Shown one piece after another: positions 1-9,437 of a DNA stretch of 64,000 nt. A program made the translations under genes and the position numbers. Position 1 is the first letter of the stretch; every line of letters starts with the position of its first letter. Source of the stretch: Sphingomonas corticis (lineage in GTDB: Bacteria; Pseudomonadota; Alphaproteobacteria; Sphingomonadales; Sphingomonadaceae); assembly GCF_012035195.1 (NCBI RefSeq), contig NZ_JAAVJH010000011.1, forward strand, positions 1 through 64,000, read 5' to 3'. Below the pieces are notes generated by a model. That model was not told where the DNA came from and searched no databases. It saw nothing but the letters and a program-made list of their open reading frames with translations.

Positions 1-250
1 GTTCATCACGCTCGCCGCCACCTTGTCGATCGTGCCGAGCGTGCCGGTCGCCGGCATGGCGCTGATCCTGGGCGTCGACCGCTTCATGTCCGAGTGCCGC
101 AGCCTGACCAACTTCATCGGCAACGCGCTGGCGACGGTGGTCGTCTCGCGCTGGGAAGGCCGGCTCGACAAGGCGCAGTTCGACGCCGCCCTCGCCGGAC
201 GCGCCCCGCGCGTCGACCCAATGCCCGCCGGCGCGGTGCCGGCGGAGTAG
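1..250 (+). CDS. dctA: C4-dicarboxylate:cation symporter DctA, C-terminal end (5' cut by window)
   Basis: Reading frame 2 is open from the first base and ends at a TAG at 248-250. The visible ~82 residues include the stretch [18 protein letters not shown] followed by [12 protein letters not shown]. This is the last conserved helix and tail of the DAACS (glutamate/dicarboxylate symporter) family, in which DctA imports succinate, fumarate and malate across the inner membrane. The start and most membrane helices lie outside the window. The next gene begins 6 bp downstream and a malic enzyme follows, which fits uptake and first-step metabolism of C4 acids. Assignment to DctA rather than GltP rests on the [11 protein letters not shown] signature. 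Confidence 0.88.
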   Translation, partial: FITLAATLSIVPSVPVAGMALILGVDRFMSECRSLTNFIGNALATVVVSRWEGRLDKAQFDAALAGRAPRVDPMPAGAVPAE

Positions 251-256
251 CGGCAC

Positions 257-1741
257 GTGACCTTCGCCTCTCGCGTCCTGCTGGGCGCCACCGCGCTCCT
301 CGCCCTTCCGGCGGCGGCGCAGACCGTCTCGCCGAGCGAGGCGGGCGGCACCCGCAACCCCGCCACGCCCACCGTCGCCTCCTATCCCGCCGCCGCCGCG
401 GGGGACGGCGCCGCGGCGGGCGGATACAATCTGTCGCGCTGGGCGGAGGACTGGCGCGCGCTGTGCGACCCGGCGAAGCGCGACGACCCCGTCGACGCGC
501 TGAAATGCGTGAAGCTGGACGCTGACGGCGACCTCTACGTCACCTTGTCCGGCGAAGCGCGGCTGCGCGTCAACCATACGACGAACCCCGGGCTGCGCGA
601 CCGCCGCGCGCAGCGGCAGGACATCCGCCGGCTGGTGGCGGGCGCGGACGTCCACCTGGGCGAGCATCTCCGCCTGTTCGGCGAGGTGGCGCACGGCGGC
701 ATCTCCGGGGTGGAGCTGGGCGAGCCCGCCGCCACGCTGCGCAACGACGTCGTGTTCCAGCAGGCCTTCGTCGAGGCGAAGGCGCGGGTCGGCCACGTCG
801 ATCTCGGCGCGCGCTACGGGCGGCAGGAGTTCACCGACGGACCCAACCTCCTCGTCTCGCAGCGCGACAACAACACCATCCGCTACACGCTGAACGGATG
901 GCGCGCCTGGGCGCGCACGCCCGCGATGCGGATCGACGCCTTCGACCTGAAGCCGACGCAATATGGCGATCTGGGCACCGACGACGACGTGATCGATCCC
1001 GCCCGCCGCTTTTCCGGCGTGACGCTGGGCTTCGTCCTGCCCAAGACGTGGCTGGGCGGATCGAAGCTGTACGTCGACCCCTTCTTCTGGCGGCGGCGCA
1101 ACAGCGTGGGCACCTGGGGCGGGCGGATCGGCCCGGCGACCCGCTATTATCTCGGCGCGCGGCTGTGGGGCGAGGCGGGGCCGCTGACGATCGACTGGTC
1201 GGCGAACCGGCAATGGGGCGAATTCATCGACCAGCGGGTCGACGCCTGGCAGGTGTTCCTGGCGCAGACGTGGCGGCTGGGCGGGGACGCTCAGGCGCCC
1301 CGCGTCGGCATCCACGCCGACTATGCGAGCGGTGGCGGCGGCTACGGCGACGGACGGCTGCGCAACGCCTATGCCCCGTTCGGCAACAACATCTACTACA
1401 GCTACGCGCTGTTCCTGACGCCGTCGAACCTGATCGCCGTCGCGCCCAACCTCACCGTCTCGCCGACGAAGGCGGTGCGCGTCACCGGCGAGTATCAGCT
1501 GGCGTGGCGAGACGCGACCGACGACGCGGTGTACCGCGCCAACGGTCAACCATTCGCCGGTACGCAGAACGTGCGGGCCGCGAAGATCGGCGATGTGGCG
1601 CGCCTGCAGCTCCAGTGGACGATCACGCCGCGGCTGTCATTCACCGGCCGCTACGAGCACCTGTTCGCCGGTCCGTCGCTGACCGGCGCGGGCTATGCGG
1701 ACAGCGACTTTCTGGCCGGCTGGCTGAGCTTCCGTTTCTGA
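257..1741 (+). CDS. Alginate-export-type outer-membrane porin
   Basis: 494 residues from a GTG start, with a signal peptide (hydrophobic stretch to about residue 21, cleavage after AAA-Q). The mature protein is rich in alternating aromatic and polar strands typical of an outer-membrane beta-barrel and ends in FRF with a terminal aromatic. Segments such as GEARLRVNHTTNPGLRDRR and DLGARYGRQEFTDG match the alginate-export family (Alginate_exp), whose members form anion-selective channels. It sits 6 bp behind dctA and 11 bp ahead of malic enzyme, so it may admit organic acids rather than alginate; no alginate genes are visible. Substrate is inference. Confidence 0.8.
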   Translation: MTFASRVLLGATALLALPAAAQTVSPSEAGGTRNPATPTVASYPAAAAGDGAAAGGYNLSRWAEDWRALCDPAKRDDPVDALKCVKLDADGDLYVTLSGEARLRVNHTTNPGLRDRRAQRQDIRRLVAGADVHLGEHLRLFGEVAHGGISGVELGEPAATLRNDVVFQQAFVEAKARVGHVDLGARYGRQEFTDGPNLLVSQRDNNTIRYTLNGWRAWARTPAMRIDAFDLKPTQYGDLGTDDDVIDPARRFSGVTLGFVLPKTWLGGSKLYVDPFFWRRRNSVGTWGGRIGPATRYYLGARLWGEAGPLTIDWSANRQWGEFIDQRVDAWQVFLAQTWRLGGDAQAPRVGIHADYASGGGGYGDGRLRNAYAPFGNNIYYSYALFLTPSNLIAVAPNLTVSPTKAVRVTGEYQLAWRDATDDAVYRANGQPFAGTQNVRAAKIGDVARLQLQWTITPRLSFTGRYEHLFAGPSLTGAGYADSDFLAGWLSFRF

Positions 1742-1752
1742 AGAAGGCACCG

Positions 1753-3369
1753 ATGATCCATTCCGCCATCCACGCTGCCGCGCGCGCCTTGCTGGCCGAT
1801 CCGCTGACGAACAAGGGCACCGCCTTCACCGCGGCGGAGCGCGACCGCTTCGGCCTGCACGGGCTGCTGCCGCCGCACGTCGGCACGCTGGAGGGGCAGA
1901 TCGCGCGGCGGCGACGCGCGCTGGAGGCGCTGCCCGACGATTTCCACCGCTACGCCTTCCTGCGCGAGTTGCAGGACACCAACGAGGTGCTGTTCCACGC
2001 GCTGGTGCAGAGCGACCTGCCGCGGATGCTGCCGCTGGTCTATACACCAACGGTGGGCGAGGGGTGCCGGCGCTTCAGCGAGATCTGGCGTCGCCCCCGC
2101 GGGCTGTTCCTGTCCTGGCCCAACCGCGACCGCATCGCCGACATCCTCGCCGATCCCGCGCTCGACCGGGTGAAGGTGATCGTCGTTTCCGACGGGGAGC
2201 GGATCCTTGGCCTCGGCGACCAGGGCGCGGGCGGCATGGGCATCCCGATCGGCAAGCTGGCGCTCTACACCGCCTGTGCGGGCATCCACCCGTCGGAGGT
2301 GCTGCCGATCCTGCTCGACGTCGGGACGGACAATCCCGCGCTGCGCGACGATCCGCTCTACGTCGGCTGGCGCCACCCGCGCGTGCGCGGGGAGGATTAC
2401 GACGCCTTTGTCGAGACGTTCGTGGCCGCCGTGGCGGCGCGCTGGCCGAACGTGCTGCTGCAATGGGAGGATTTCGCCGGCGCCAACGCCTGGCGGCTGC
2501 TCCACCGCTATCGCGACCGATTGCTCAGCTTCAACGACGACATCCAGGGCACGGCGGCCACCGCGGTCGGCGCGCTGTTGGCGGCGGTGGGGCGCACCGG
2601 GCGCGGGCTGGCGGAGCAGCGCGTCGTCATCGTCGGCGCGGGCGCCGCGGGGATGGGCATCGCCGCGCTGCTGGTCGACGCGATGGTGGCGGACGGCATG
2701 GACCGCGCGGCGGCGCGGCGCGCGATCGCCGCCTTCGACCGCGACGGTCTGGTCGTGCGCGGTCGCAACGTGCTGGGCGAGGCGCAGCAGGCGCTGGCAC
2801 GCGATCCGGCCGAGGTGGAAGGCTGGGATACGCGCGACCTGGCCGATGTGGTCGCGCGGATGCGCCCGACGATCCTGATCGGCACCTCGGGCCAGCCCGG
2901 GGCCTTCGGCGAGGCGGCGGTGCGCGCGATGGCGGCGGCGTGCGATCGTCCTATCGTCTTCCCGCTGTCCAATCCCGTTTCCCACGCGGAGGCGCATCCC
3001 GCCGACCTGCTCGCCTGGACCGAGGGGCGCGCCATCGTCGGCACCGGCAGCCCGTTCGGCGTGGCGGGCGTGGCGCAGGTCAACAACGTCTACGTGTTCC
3101 CCGGCATCGGCCTGGGCGCGCTGGCGAGTGGGGCGCGGCGGGTGAGCGACGGCATGTTCCTCGCCGCCGCGCGCGCGCTGGCGGCCGCGGCGCCCGCGAC
3201 CGGCGCGGACCTGCTGCCCCCGCTCAACCGGCTGCGCGACACTGCGCTGGCGGTGGCGCAAGCGGTCGCCGCGGCGGCGCACGCGGACGGATCGGCACCC
3301 GCCGACCCGGACGCGATCGATCCGGCCCCGTCACCGGCGATGTGGGTGCCCGCCTACGAGGAAGCCTGA
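1753..3369 (+). CDS. maeA: NAD(P)-dependent malic enzyme
   Basis: 538 residues from ATG 1753. Oxidative decarboxylation of malate to pyruvate. Visible motifs are LTNKGTAFT (18-25), the catalytic Tyr97 in VYTPTVGEG, VIVVSDGERILGLGDQG followed by MGIPIGKLALY (catalytic Lys), the metal-site block LQWEDF then SFNDDIQGTA, and a second Rossmann motif VIVGAGAAGMG. Length and motifs fit the large SfcA/MaeA type rather than the MaeB-phosphotransacetylase fusion. It lies in a tight plus-strand run with dctA and a porin, which suggests that imported C4 acids are fed to pyruvate. Cofactor preference (NAD or NADP) cannot be fixed from the motifs alone. Confidence 0.93.
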   Translation: MIHSAIHAAARALLADPLTNKGTAFTAAERDRFGLHGLLPPHVGTLEGQIARRRRALEALPDDFHRYAFLRELQDTNEVLFHALVQSDLPRMLPLVYTPTVGEGCRRFSEIWRRPRGLFLSWPNRDRIADILADPALDRVKVIVVSDGERILGLGDQGAGGMGIPIGKLALYTACAGIHPSEVLPILLDVGTDNPALRDDPLYVGWRHPRVRGEDYDAFVETFVAAVAARWPNVLLQWEDFAGANAWRLLHRYRDRLLSFNDDIQGTAATAVGALLAAVGRTGRGLAEQRVVIVGAGAAGMGIAALLVDAMVADGMDRAAARRAIAAFDRDGLVVRGRNVLGEAQQALARDPAEVEGWDTRDLADVVARMRPTILIGTSGQPGAFGEAAVRAMAAACDRPIVFPLSNPVSHAEAHPADLLAWTEGRAIVGTGSPFGVAGVAQVNNVYVFPGIGLGALASGARRVSDGMFLAAARALAAAAPATGADLLPPLNRLRDTALAVAQAVAAAAHADGSAPADPDAIDPAPSPAMWVPAYEEA

Positions 3370-3381
3370 TATCGCGGCGGC

Positions 3382-4731
3382 ATGATCGATCATGTCGCCA
3401 TCGTCGGCGCGGGCTTTTCCGGCACGCTGCTGGCGATCAACCTGCTGCGCCTGGACGGCCCGCGCGCCACGCTGATCGAGCGGGCGCCCGTCGCCGGGCA
3501 GGGCGTGGCCTATGGCACGCCCCACGACGAGCACGTGCTGAACGTGCGCGCCGCGAACATGAGCGCGCTGCCCGACGATCCCGGCCACTTCGTCCGCTGG
3601 CTCGCCGAGCGCGGGGAGGCGGACGCCGGCGGCGCCTTCGTGCCGCGCAAGGTGTATGGCGCGTACCTGCGCGATATGCTGGACCGGGCGCGCGCCGACG
3701 CACCCGACCGGCTGGCGGTGATCCACGGCGAGGCGGTCGACCTGCGACTCGACGCGGGCGCGCGGCTGACGCTGGCGGACGGCGGGACGATCGCCGCCGA
3801 CGTGGCGGTGCTGGCGGTGGGCAATCTGCCGCCGCACCTGCCCGCCCCGCTCGCCGCCGTCGCCGGCTTGCCGCGCTACCGCGCCGATCCGTGGGATGGG
3901 GCGATCGTCGCGGAGCCGGGTGCGGACGACGTGGTGGTGCTGGTCGGCACCGGGCTGACCATGGTCGACGTGGCGCTCCGGCTCGACGGCGCGGGCTTCC
4001 GCGGCCGGATGCTCGCGCTGTCCCGCCGCGGCTTGACGCCGCACCGGCACGCGGCGGGTGCGCCCGCCGCCCCGCCGCTGGCGGAGCGCCCCCGGGGCGA
4101 GGCGTCCGCGCTGGTGCGCGAGGTGCGGCGGCGCGGCGCGGCGATCGGCTGGCGCGCCGCGGTGGACGAGTTGCGCCCGTACACGCAGGCGATGTGGGCG
4201 TCGGCGGAGCCCGCGCAGCGCGCGCGCTTCCTTCGCCACCTGCGCCCGTGGTGGGACGTGCACCGCCACCGTCTCGCGCCGATCGTGGCGGACCGCCTGG
4301 CCGCGCTGGCGGCGTCGGGCCGGTTGCGCGTGGTCGCGGCGAAGCTCGCCGACGCGCACGCGCGGCCCGACGGCATCGACCTCGCCTATCGCCCCCGCGG
4401 CGCGGAGGCGGTGCAGCGCGTGACGGCGCAGGCGATCGTCAACTGCACCGGCCCGCTCGGCGACCTGTCGCGCACGCGCGAGCCGCTGCTGGCGGGGCTG
4501 GTCGCGCGCGGCACGATCCGGCCCGACGCGGAGCATCTCGGCATCGACGTCGACGCGCAGGCGCGCACGATCGCGCGCGACGGCGCGGCCGACAACCGGC
4601 TGTGCGCGATCGGCCCAATGACGCGCGGCGCGTTCTGGGAGATCGTGGCGGTGCCCGACATCCGGCGCCAGGCGTGGGACCTGGCGCGCCGCCTGTCCAA
4701 CGCGCACTGGGTGGAAGGCGAGGGGCTCTGA
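3382..4731 (+). CDS. FAD/NAD(P)-binding oxidoreductase (NAD_binding_9 type)
   Basis: 449 residues. The N-terminus carries a classical dinucleotide-binding fold, VAIVGAGFSG at residues 5-14, then a GVAYGTPHDEHVLNVRAANM block and an internal VLVGTGLTMVDVAL second nucleotide-binding motif. This architecture matches the FAD-NAD(P)-binding family of uncharacterised sphingomonad and rhizobial proteins sometimes labelled hydroxyacylglutathione hydrolase or YdhS-like. The gene starts 12 bp behind maeA and ends 5 bp before the transporter gene, so co-transcription is likely. No substrate can be named from the sequence. Confidence 0.78.
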   Translation: MIDHVAIVGAGFSGTLLAINLLRLDGPRATLIERAPVAGQGVAYGTPHDEHVLNVRAANMSALPDDPGHFVRWLAERGEADAGGAFVPRKVYGAYLRDMLDRARADAPDRLAVIHGEAVDLRLDAGARLTLADGGTIAADVAVLAVGNLPPHLPAPLAAVAGLPRYRADPWDGAIVAEPGADDVVVLVGTGLTMVDVALRLDGAGFRGRMLALSRRGLTPHRHAAGAPAAPPLAERPRGEASALVREVRRRGAAIGWRAAVDELRPYTQAMWASAEPAQRARFLRHLRPWWDVHRHRLAPIVADRLAALAASGRLRVVAAKLADAHARPDGIDLAYRPRGAEAVQRVTAQAIVNCTGPLGDLSRTREPLLAGLVARGTIRPDAEHLGIDVDAQARTIARDGAADNRLCAIGPMTRGAFWEIVAVPDIRRQAWDLARRLSNAHWVEGEGL

Positions 4732-4736
4732 CCGAC

Positions 4737-5984
4737 GTGGACGAAGGCGGGCGCGTGCCGTTCGCCCGGCTGGCGCTGTTCGCCGCCGGCGACTTCGGCT
4801 TCAACCTGTTCTGGCAGAGCACGATGCTCTACCTGCTGTTCTTCTATACCGAGGCGCTGGCGATCCCCGCGGCGACCGCCGGGACGATCTTCCTCGTCGC
4901 CTCCGCGTGGGACGGCATCGCCAGCTTCGCCGCGGGCGTGGCGGTGGACCGCGGGCGCTGGGCGGGGCGCTACGGCCGCGTCCTCGCCTGGGGTGCGGTG
5001 CCGCTCGGCATCAGTTTCGCGCTGGTCTACGTGCCCGTCCGCGGCGGCATGCTCGCGCTCGCCTGGGCTCTGGCAACGCAATTGCTGTTCCGCACCGCCT
5101 ATGCCGCGATCAACGTGCCGTACACCGCCATGTCGGCGCGCGTATCGCTGGCGAGCGCGGACCGCGCGACCGTGGCGGGGCTGCGGATGCTGGCGGGGAC
5201 GCTGGCGGCGGTGGCGGTGGCCGGGGGAACGGTGCCCGTGGGGCGGCTGTTCGCGGGCGAGGGCGCGGCCATCTACCGCGACGCCGCGCTGGTCTTCGCC
5301 GCGGCCGGCGCCGCGCTGATCGCGCTGGTCGGCGCCACCTTCCGCGACCGTGCGCCCGTCATGTCGGCGGCGCGCCCGCCCACCGGCCGCACGATCGCGG
5401 CGCTGGCGCGCAACCGCGGCTACGGGCGGCTGATGGCGGGCATGGCGGCGATGATCGTGGCGGTCACGCTGGTCGACCGGTCCGTGCTCTATTACTTCAA
5501 GTACGTGCTCGGCGACGAGGGCGCGGGGCGGCTGACGCTGGCGACCATGGCGGCGGTCAGCGGGCTGGCGGTGCCCGCGTGGATGCTGCTCGCCCGCCGC
5601 GTCGGGACGCGGCGGGTGTGGCTGGCAGCGGTGGCCGCCTGCTGCGCCGGGCTGCTGCTGTTCGTGCTGGTCGACGTGCCGCGGGTCCGCGCCACGCAGG
5701 GGTTCCTGATCGCGATGCATGCCGCGATCGTCGGGCTGCACTTCAGCTTCTGGGCGATGCTGCCCGACACGCTCGACGGGGAGGCGGCGCAGGGCGGGCA
5801 GGCGGTCGCCTTCGGCCTCGCCGCGCTGGTGCAGCGCGTGGCGATCGGTGCCGCGACCGCGCTGCTCGGCCTGGGGCTGGAGGGCGCCGCGCCCGATACG
5901 GCGGCGCTGCGCGCGACCATCGGCGTCATGCCGCTGGTCTTCTTCCTTCTGGCGGGCGCCGCGCTGGTGCGACGCCCGCGCTGA
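4737..5984 (+). CDS. MFS transporter of the GPH (glycoside-pentoside-hexuronide) type
   Basis: About 415 residues with 12 hydrophobic segments. The N-terminal block FAAGDFGFNLFWQST then LYLLFFYTEALAIPAATAG and the loop SAWDGIASFAAG are typical of MFS_2/MelB-like cation:sugar symporters. The reading frame is open far upstream, but coding character begins here; GTG 4737, five bases after the previous stop, is the best start, with GTG 4755 as an alternative. It converges with the GH3 beta-glucosidase (4 bp between stops), so it could serve either the upstream C4-acid run or the glucan locus. A sugar substrate is an inference from the family. Confidence 0.8.
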   Translation: MDEGGRVPFARLALFAAGDFGFNLFWQSTMLYLLFFYTEALAIPAATAGTIFLVASAWDGIASFAAGVAVDRGRWAGRYGRVLAWGAVPLGISFALVYVPVRGGMLALAWALATQLLFRTAYAAINVPYTAMSARVSLASADRATVAGLRMLAGTLAAVAVAGGTVPVGRLFAGEGAAIYRDAALVFAAAGAALIALVGATFRDRAPVMSAARPPTGRTIAALARNRGYGRLMAGMAAMIVAVTLVDRSVLYYFKYVLGDEGAGRLTLATMAAVSGLAVPAWMLLARRVGTRRVWLAAVAACCAGLLLFVLVDVPRVRATQGFLIAMHAAIVGLHFSFWAMLPDTLDGEAAQGGQAVAFGLAALVQRVAIGAATALLGLGLEGAAPDTAALRATIGVMPLVFFLLAGAALVRRPR

Positions 5985-5988
5985 TCGG

Positions 5989-8268
5989 TCAGGCGCCCGC
6001 CACCAGCTCGAACGAGCCGGTCACGCCCTCGGCCTGGGCGGACGGCGCGATCCACAGGTCGAACGTGCCCGGCTCCACCGTGGGCGTCAGGTCGACGCCG
6101 AGGAACATCAGGTCCGCGCGGCGCAAGGTGAAGCGCACCGTCTCGCGCGCACCCGGCGCCAGCGCGACCTTGCGGAACGCCTTCAGCTCGCGGACCGGCC
6201 GTGTGATGCTGGCGACGCGGTCGCGGACGTAGAGCTGCACCACCTCCTCCGCCGCGCGGCGGCCGGTGTTCGCCACCGTCGCCGACACCTCCAGCGTCCC
6301 GTCCCACGCCATCCGCGCGGGCAGGCGCAGGTCGCCATATTCGATCGTGCCGTAGGTGAGGCCGTGGCCGAACGGGAACAGTGCGGCGTTGGGCGCGGTG
6401 CGGTAGCGCGCCTTGTACGGCTCGGTCATGTTCGGCGCCGGGCGGCCGGTGGCCTTGTGGTCGTAATGATAGGGCGACTGCCCGCTCTCGAAGGGGAAGC
6501 TGCACGGCAGCCGACCGGAGGGCGAGTAGGCGCCGAACAGCACGTCGGCGATGGCGTGCCCGCTTTCCGAGCCGAGGAACCAGGTGACGAGGATGGCGGG
6601 CGCCTCGCGAACCGCGCCCGACAAGGCGAGACCGCGGCCGTTCTTCAGCACGACGACCATCGGCTTGCCGGCCTTCGCGACCGCCTCTGCCAATTCCATC
6701 TGCGGTGCGGGCACGACAATCTCCGTGCGCGACTGCGCCTCTCCGGACATCCCCTCCGATTCGCCGATCGCCAGAAGCACGACGTCCGCCGCCTGCGCCG
6801 CCGCCACCGCCGCCTCGATCCCGCCCGGCAGCGCCTCCTCCACCTTGCTGCCCGCCGTGACGGTGACGCTGCGCGCGCCCGCCGCGCGGATGCCCGTGGC
6901 CAGGTCGACCGCGTTGGCATTGTCGCCATAGACCACCCAGGGTCCGTTGATGTCGTGCTGGCCCTCGGCGAAGGGGCCGATCAGCGCGATCTTCCGCCCC
7001 TTGTCCAGCGGCAGCACGTCGCCCTCGTTCTTCAGCATCACGATCGACTTGCGCCCCGCCTCGCGCGACAGCGCCAGGCTGGCCCGCGTGCGCGATCGCG
7101 CCTTCTCGCGCTTCGGATCGATGCGGCGGAACGGGTCGTCGAACAGGCCCAGCATGTGCTTCACCGCCAGCACGCGGCGCACCGATCGGTCCACCCGCTC
7201 CTCCGGCACCGATCCGTCGCGGACCAGGCCGGGCAGGTGCTTGAAGTAATTGTCGCTCTGCATCGACATGTCGACGCCCGCCAGGAAGGCGATGCGCGTG
7301 GCGTCGCGCGAATCCTTCGCGAAGCCCGCGGCGATCATCTCCTCGTCGCCGGTGTAGTCGCCGACGACAAACCCCTCGAAGCCCCATTCCTCGCGCAGCA
7401 CCTTCTGCAGCAGCCAGGGATTGCCGTGCGCGGGAATGCCCGCGATCTCGTTGAAGCTGGCCATGCCGGTCATCGCGCCGGCGTCGAACCCGGCCTTGTA
7501 CGGCGGCAGGTAGGTCTCGCGCAGCGTGCGTTCGGACACGTCGACGGGATTGTAGTCCAATCCGCCTTCCGCCGCGCCATAGGCGGCGAAATGCTTCACG
7601 CAGGCCATCACCGCGTCGTCGGCGGTCAGGTCCTCGCCCTGGAACCCCTTGACGCGCGCCACCGCGAACAATTCGCCCAGCCGCCGGTCCTCGCCCGCGC
7701 CCTCCATCGTGCGGCCCCAGCGCTGGTCGCGCGCGACGTCCACCATCGGGAAGAAGGTCCAGTCGATCCCCGCGCCCGCGGCTTCGTAGGCGGCGACGCG
7801 CGCGGTGCGGCGGGCGAGTTCGGGCTCGAAGCTCGCCGCCTCGCCGACCGGCACGGGGAAGATGGTGCGGTGACCGTGGATCACGTCGGCGGCGAAGATC
7901 AGCGGGATCTTCAGCCGCGACTGCTTCATCACCGCGCGCTGCATCCGCCGCGCCATCTCCGCGCCGTTGCCGTTGAAGACACCGGTCAATGCGCCCGCCA
8001 CCGCGGCGGCGAGCTGCGCGTCGAAATTGCCGGCTGCGCCCGCCGGGTTCAGCGAGGTGGCGACCCCGCCCGCCCAGGCGGCGGCCATCAGGTTCAGCTG
8101 CCCCGCCTTCTCCTCGATCGTCATGCGCGCGATCAGCGCTTCGACCGACGCGGGCAGGGGGCGCGCCGCCGCGGCGTCCAGCATCGCGCGCGCCGGGCTG
8201 GCCAGCCAGGCCGCGACCGCACCCGCGCCCATCAGCGTCGCCCGCCGCGTGACCTTCGTCGTCGTCAT
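5989..8268 (-). CDS. bglX: Glycoside hydrolase family 3 beta-glucosidase, Tat-exported
   Basis: About 759 residues from the ATG at 8268, which has a GGAAGAGGG Shine-Dalgarno. An upstream in-frame ATG at 8421 would add residues without signal character. The N-terminus MTTTKVTRRATLMGAG then AVAAWLASPARA looks like a Tat signal peptide. GH3 landmarks are RMTIEEKAGQL, HGHRTIFPVP, CVKHFAAYGA, VVGDYTGDEEM (nucleophile Asp), the C-terminal GESEGMSGEAQSRTEI region with the likely acid/base Glu, and a fibronectin-III-like end. Length matches periplasmic BglX (about 765). It is divergent from the LacI gene, and a GTAACCGGTTAC palindrome lies between them. It probably trims beta-linked oligoglucosides in the periplasm. 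Confidence 0.92.
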   Translation of the reverse strand: MTTTKVTRRATLMGAGAVAAWLASPARAMLDAAAARPLPASVEALIARMTIEEKAGQLNLMAAAWAGGVATSLNPAGAAGNFDAQLAAAVAGALTGVFNGNGAEMARRMQRAVMKQSRLKIPLIFAADVIHGHRTIFPVPVGEAASFEPELARRTARVAAYEAAGAGIDWTFFPMVDVARDQRWGRTMEGAGEDRRLGELFAVARVKGFQGEDLTADDAVMACVKHFAAYGAAEGGLDYNPVDVSERTLRETYLPPYKAGFDAGAMTGMASFNEIAGIPAHGNPWLLQKVLREEWGFEGFVVGDYTGDEEMIAAGFAKDSRDATRIAFLAGVDMSMQSDNYFKHLPGLVRDGSVPEERVDRSVRRVLAVKHMLGLFDDPFRRIDPKREKARSRTRASLALSREAGRKSIVMLKNEGDVLPLDKGRKIALIGPFAEGQHDINGPWVVYGDNANAVDLATGIRAAGARSVTVTAGSKVEEALPGGIEAAVAAAQAADVVLLAIGESEGMSGEAQSRTEIVVPAPQMELAEAVAKAGKPMVVVLKNGRGLALSGAVREAPAILVTWFLGSESGHAIADVLFGAYSPSGRLPCSFPFESGQSPYHYDHKATGRPAPNMTEPYKARYRTAPNAALFPFGHGLTYGTIEYGDLRLPARMAWDGTLEVSATVANTGRRAAEEVVQLYVRDRVASITRPVRELKAFRKVALAPGARETVRFTLRRADLMFLGVDLTPTVEPGTFDLWIAPSAQAEGVTGSFELVAGA

Positions 8269-8328
8269 GATCGCAAAACCCTCTTCCCCGTCGCGCGACC
8301 GGCCGAAAAGCGGCTTGGTCGGCGGCGT

Positions 8329-8340
8329 GTAACCGGTTAC
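8329..8340. promoter_or_regulatory. LacI-family operator, GTAACCGGTTAC palindrome
   Basis: A perfect 12-bp palindrome with a central CG step, the usual layout for LacI/GalR operators. It lies 61 bp upstream of the bglX start and 87 bp upstream of the divergent LacI gene. The same 12-mer recurs at 10962-10973 before the TonB receptor, so both probably belong to the regulon of the adjacent LacI protein. Confidence 0.78.
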
Positions 8341-8426
8341 GTAGACGTCGGCCGGGGCGTTCGGCAATGCAAATCGGGTCGCGGCTGCACGATGGTGCCG
8401 CGGAACATGGCGGAGGATCAAGGGCG

Positions 8427-9437
8427 ATGCGAGCGACGACGATCCGCGACGTCGCGCGCCGGGCGGACGTGTCGGTGGCGTCGGTGTCGCGCGCGCTGAA
8501 CGGCCATGCCAACGTCCACCCGGAGACGCGCGCGCGGGTGGCCGCGGCGGCGGCGGCGCTGGGCTACGTGCCGCACGCGGGCGCGCGCAGCCTGTCGCTG
8601 GCGCGCACGCACTCCATCGGCGTCGTCCTGCCCGATCTGTACGGCGAATTCTTCAGCGAGATCGTGCGCGGCATGGACCGGGAGACGACGGCGCGCGGCT
8701 ACCACCTGCTATTGTCGAACATGCACGCCGATGCGGAACTGGCGGCGCTGGCGATGCGGTCGATGCGCGGACGCGTCGACGGGCTGATCGTGATGGCGCC
8801 GCAGCTGGACGCCGCGGGGCTCGCCGCCGCGCTGCCGCGGGACCTGCCCGCGGTGCTCATCAACGCGGCGGCGGGCACGGGGTGTCCGCTGCTGCGCATC
8901 GACAACGCGACCGGCATCGACGCCGTGGTCGCGCATCTCGCCGCCACCGGCCGCCGCGCGCCGGTGCACCTAGCCGGGCAGGAGGCGAACATCGACGGGC
9001 GCGAGCGGCGGGAGGCGTTCGCCGCCGCCATGGCGCGGCACCTGCCGGGCGCGCCGGTGCGCGTCGTCGAGGGCGATTTCAGCGAGGAGGCGGGCGCGCG
9101 CGCCGTCGCCGCGCTGCGTGCCGCGGGTGATCCGTTCGACGCCATCGTCGCGGCGAACGACATGATGGCGCTCGGCGCCCTCCTGGCGCTCCGCGACGCG
9201 GGCACCGACGTGCCGGGCGAGGTGGCGGTGACCGGCTTCGACGACGTGCCGCTCGCCCGCTACCTGTCGCTCACCACGGTCAGGATCGACCTGGTGGAGC
9301 TGGGTGGCCGCGCGGTGGTGCGGCTGATCGAGCGGCTGTCCGGTTCGGGAGAGGTGGACTCGGGCGAGGCCGAGCTGGTCGGCGCCGCCCTGATCGTGCG
9401 CGGCACCAGCGCGGTCGCAACGGAGACGAGGACATGA
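8427..9437 (+). CDS. LacI-family transcriptional regulator of the glucan locus
   Basis: 336 residues from ATG 8427, with GGAGG at 8412-8416 and AAGGG closer in. The N-terminal helix-turn-helix is TTIRDVARRADVSVASVSRA followed by the hinge GYVPHAGARSLSLARTHSIG. The periplasmic-binding-protein-like effector domain ends in VAVTGFDDVPLARYLSLTTV. Its stop overlaps the start of the GH144-like gene (ATGA), so regulator and enzyme are translationally coupled. The two identical palindromes flanking bglX and the TonB receptor are its likely operators. The effector is probably a gluco-oligosaccharide or glucose, by analogy. Confidence 0.93.
   Translation: MRATTIRDVARRADVSVASVSRALNGHANVHPETRARVAAAAAALGYVPHAGARSLSLARTHSIGVVLPDLYGEFFSEIVRGMDRETTARGYHLLLSNMHADAELAALAMRSMRGRVDGLIVMAPQLDAAGLAAALPRDLPAVLINAAAGTGCPLLRIDNATGIDAVVAHLAATGRRAPVHLAGQEANIDGRERREAFAAAMARHLPGAPVRVVEGDFSEEAGARAVAALRAAGDPFDAIVAANDMMALGALLALRDAGTDVPGEVAVTGFDDVPLARYLSLTTVRIDLVELGGRAVVRLIERLSGSGEVDSGEAELVGAALIVRGTSAVATETRT

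Noticed and set aside
2064..4736. A very long frame upstream of and continuous with the GPH transporter
   Set aside because: It runs antiphase through maeA and the FAD gene with Arg-rich shadow sequence; credible coding begins only at about 4737.
8268..8421. Extended N-terminus for the GH3 enzyme from ATG 8421
   Set aside because: It would run through the LacI operator and place the Tat signal internally; ATG 8268 has a good ribosome site and signal at the N-terminus.
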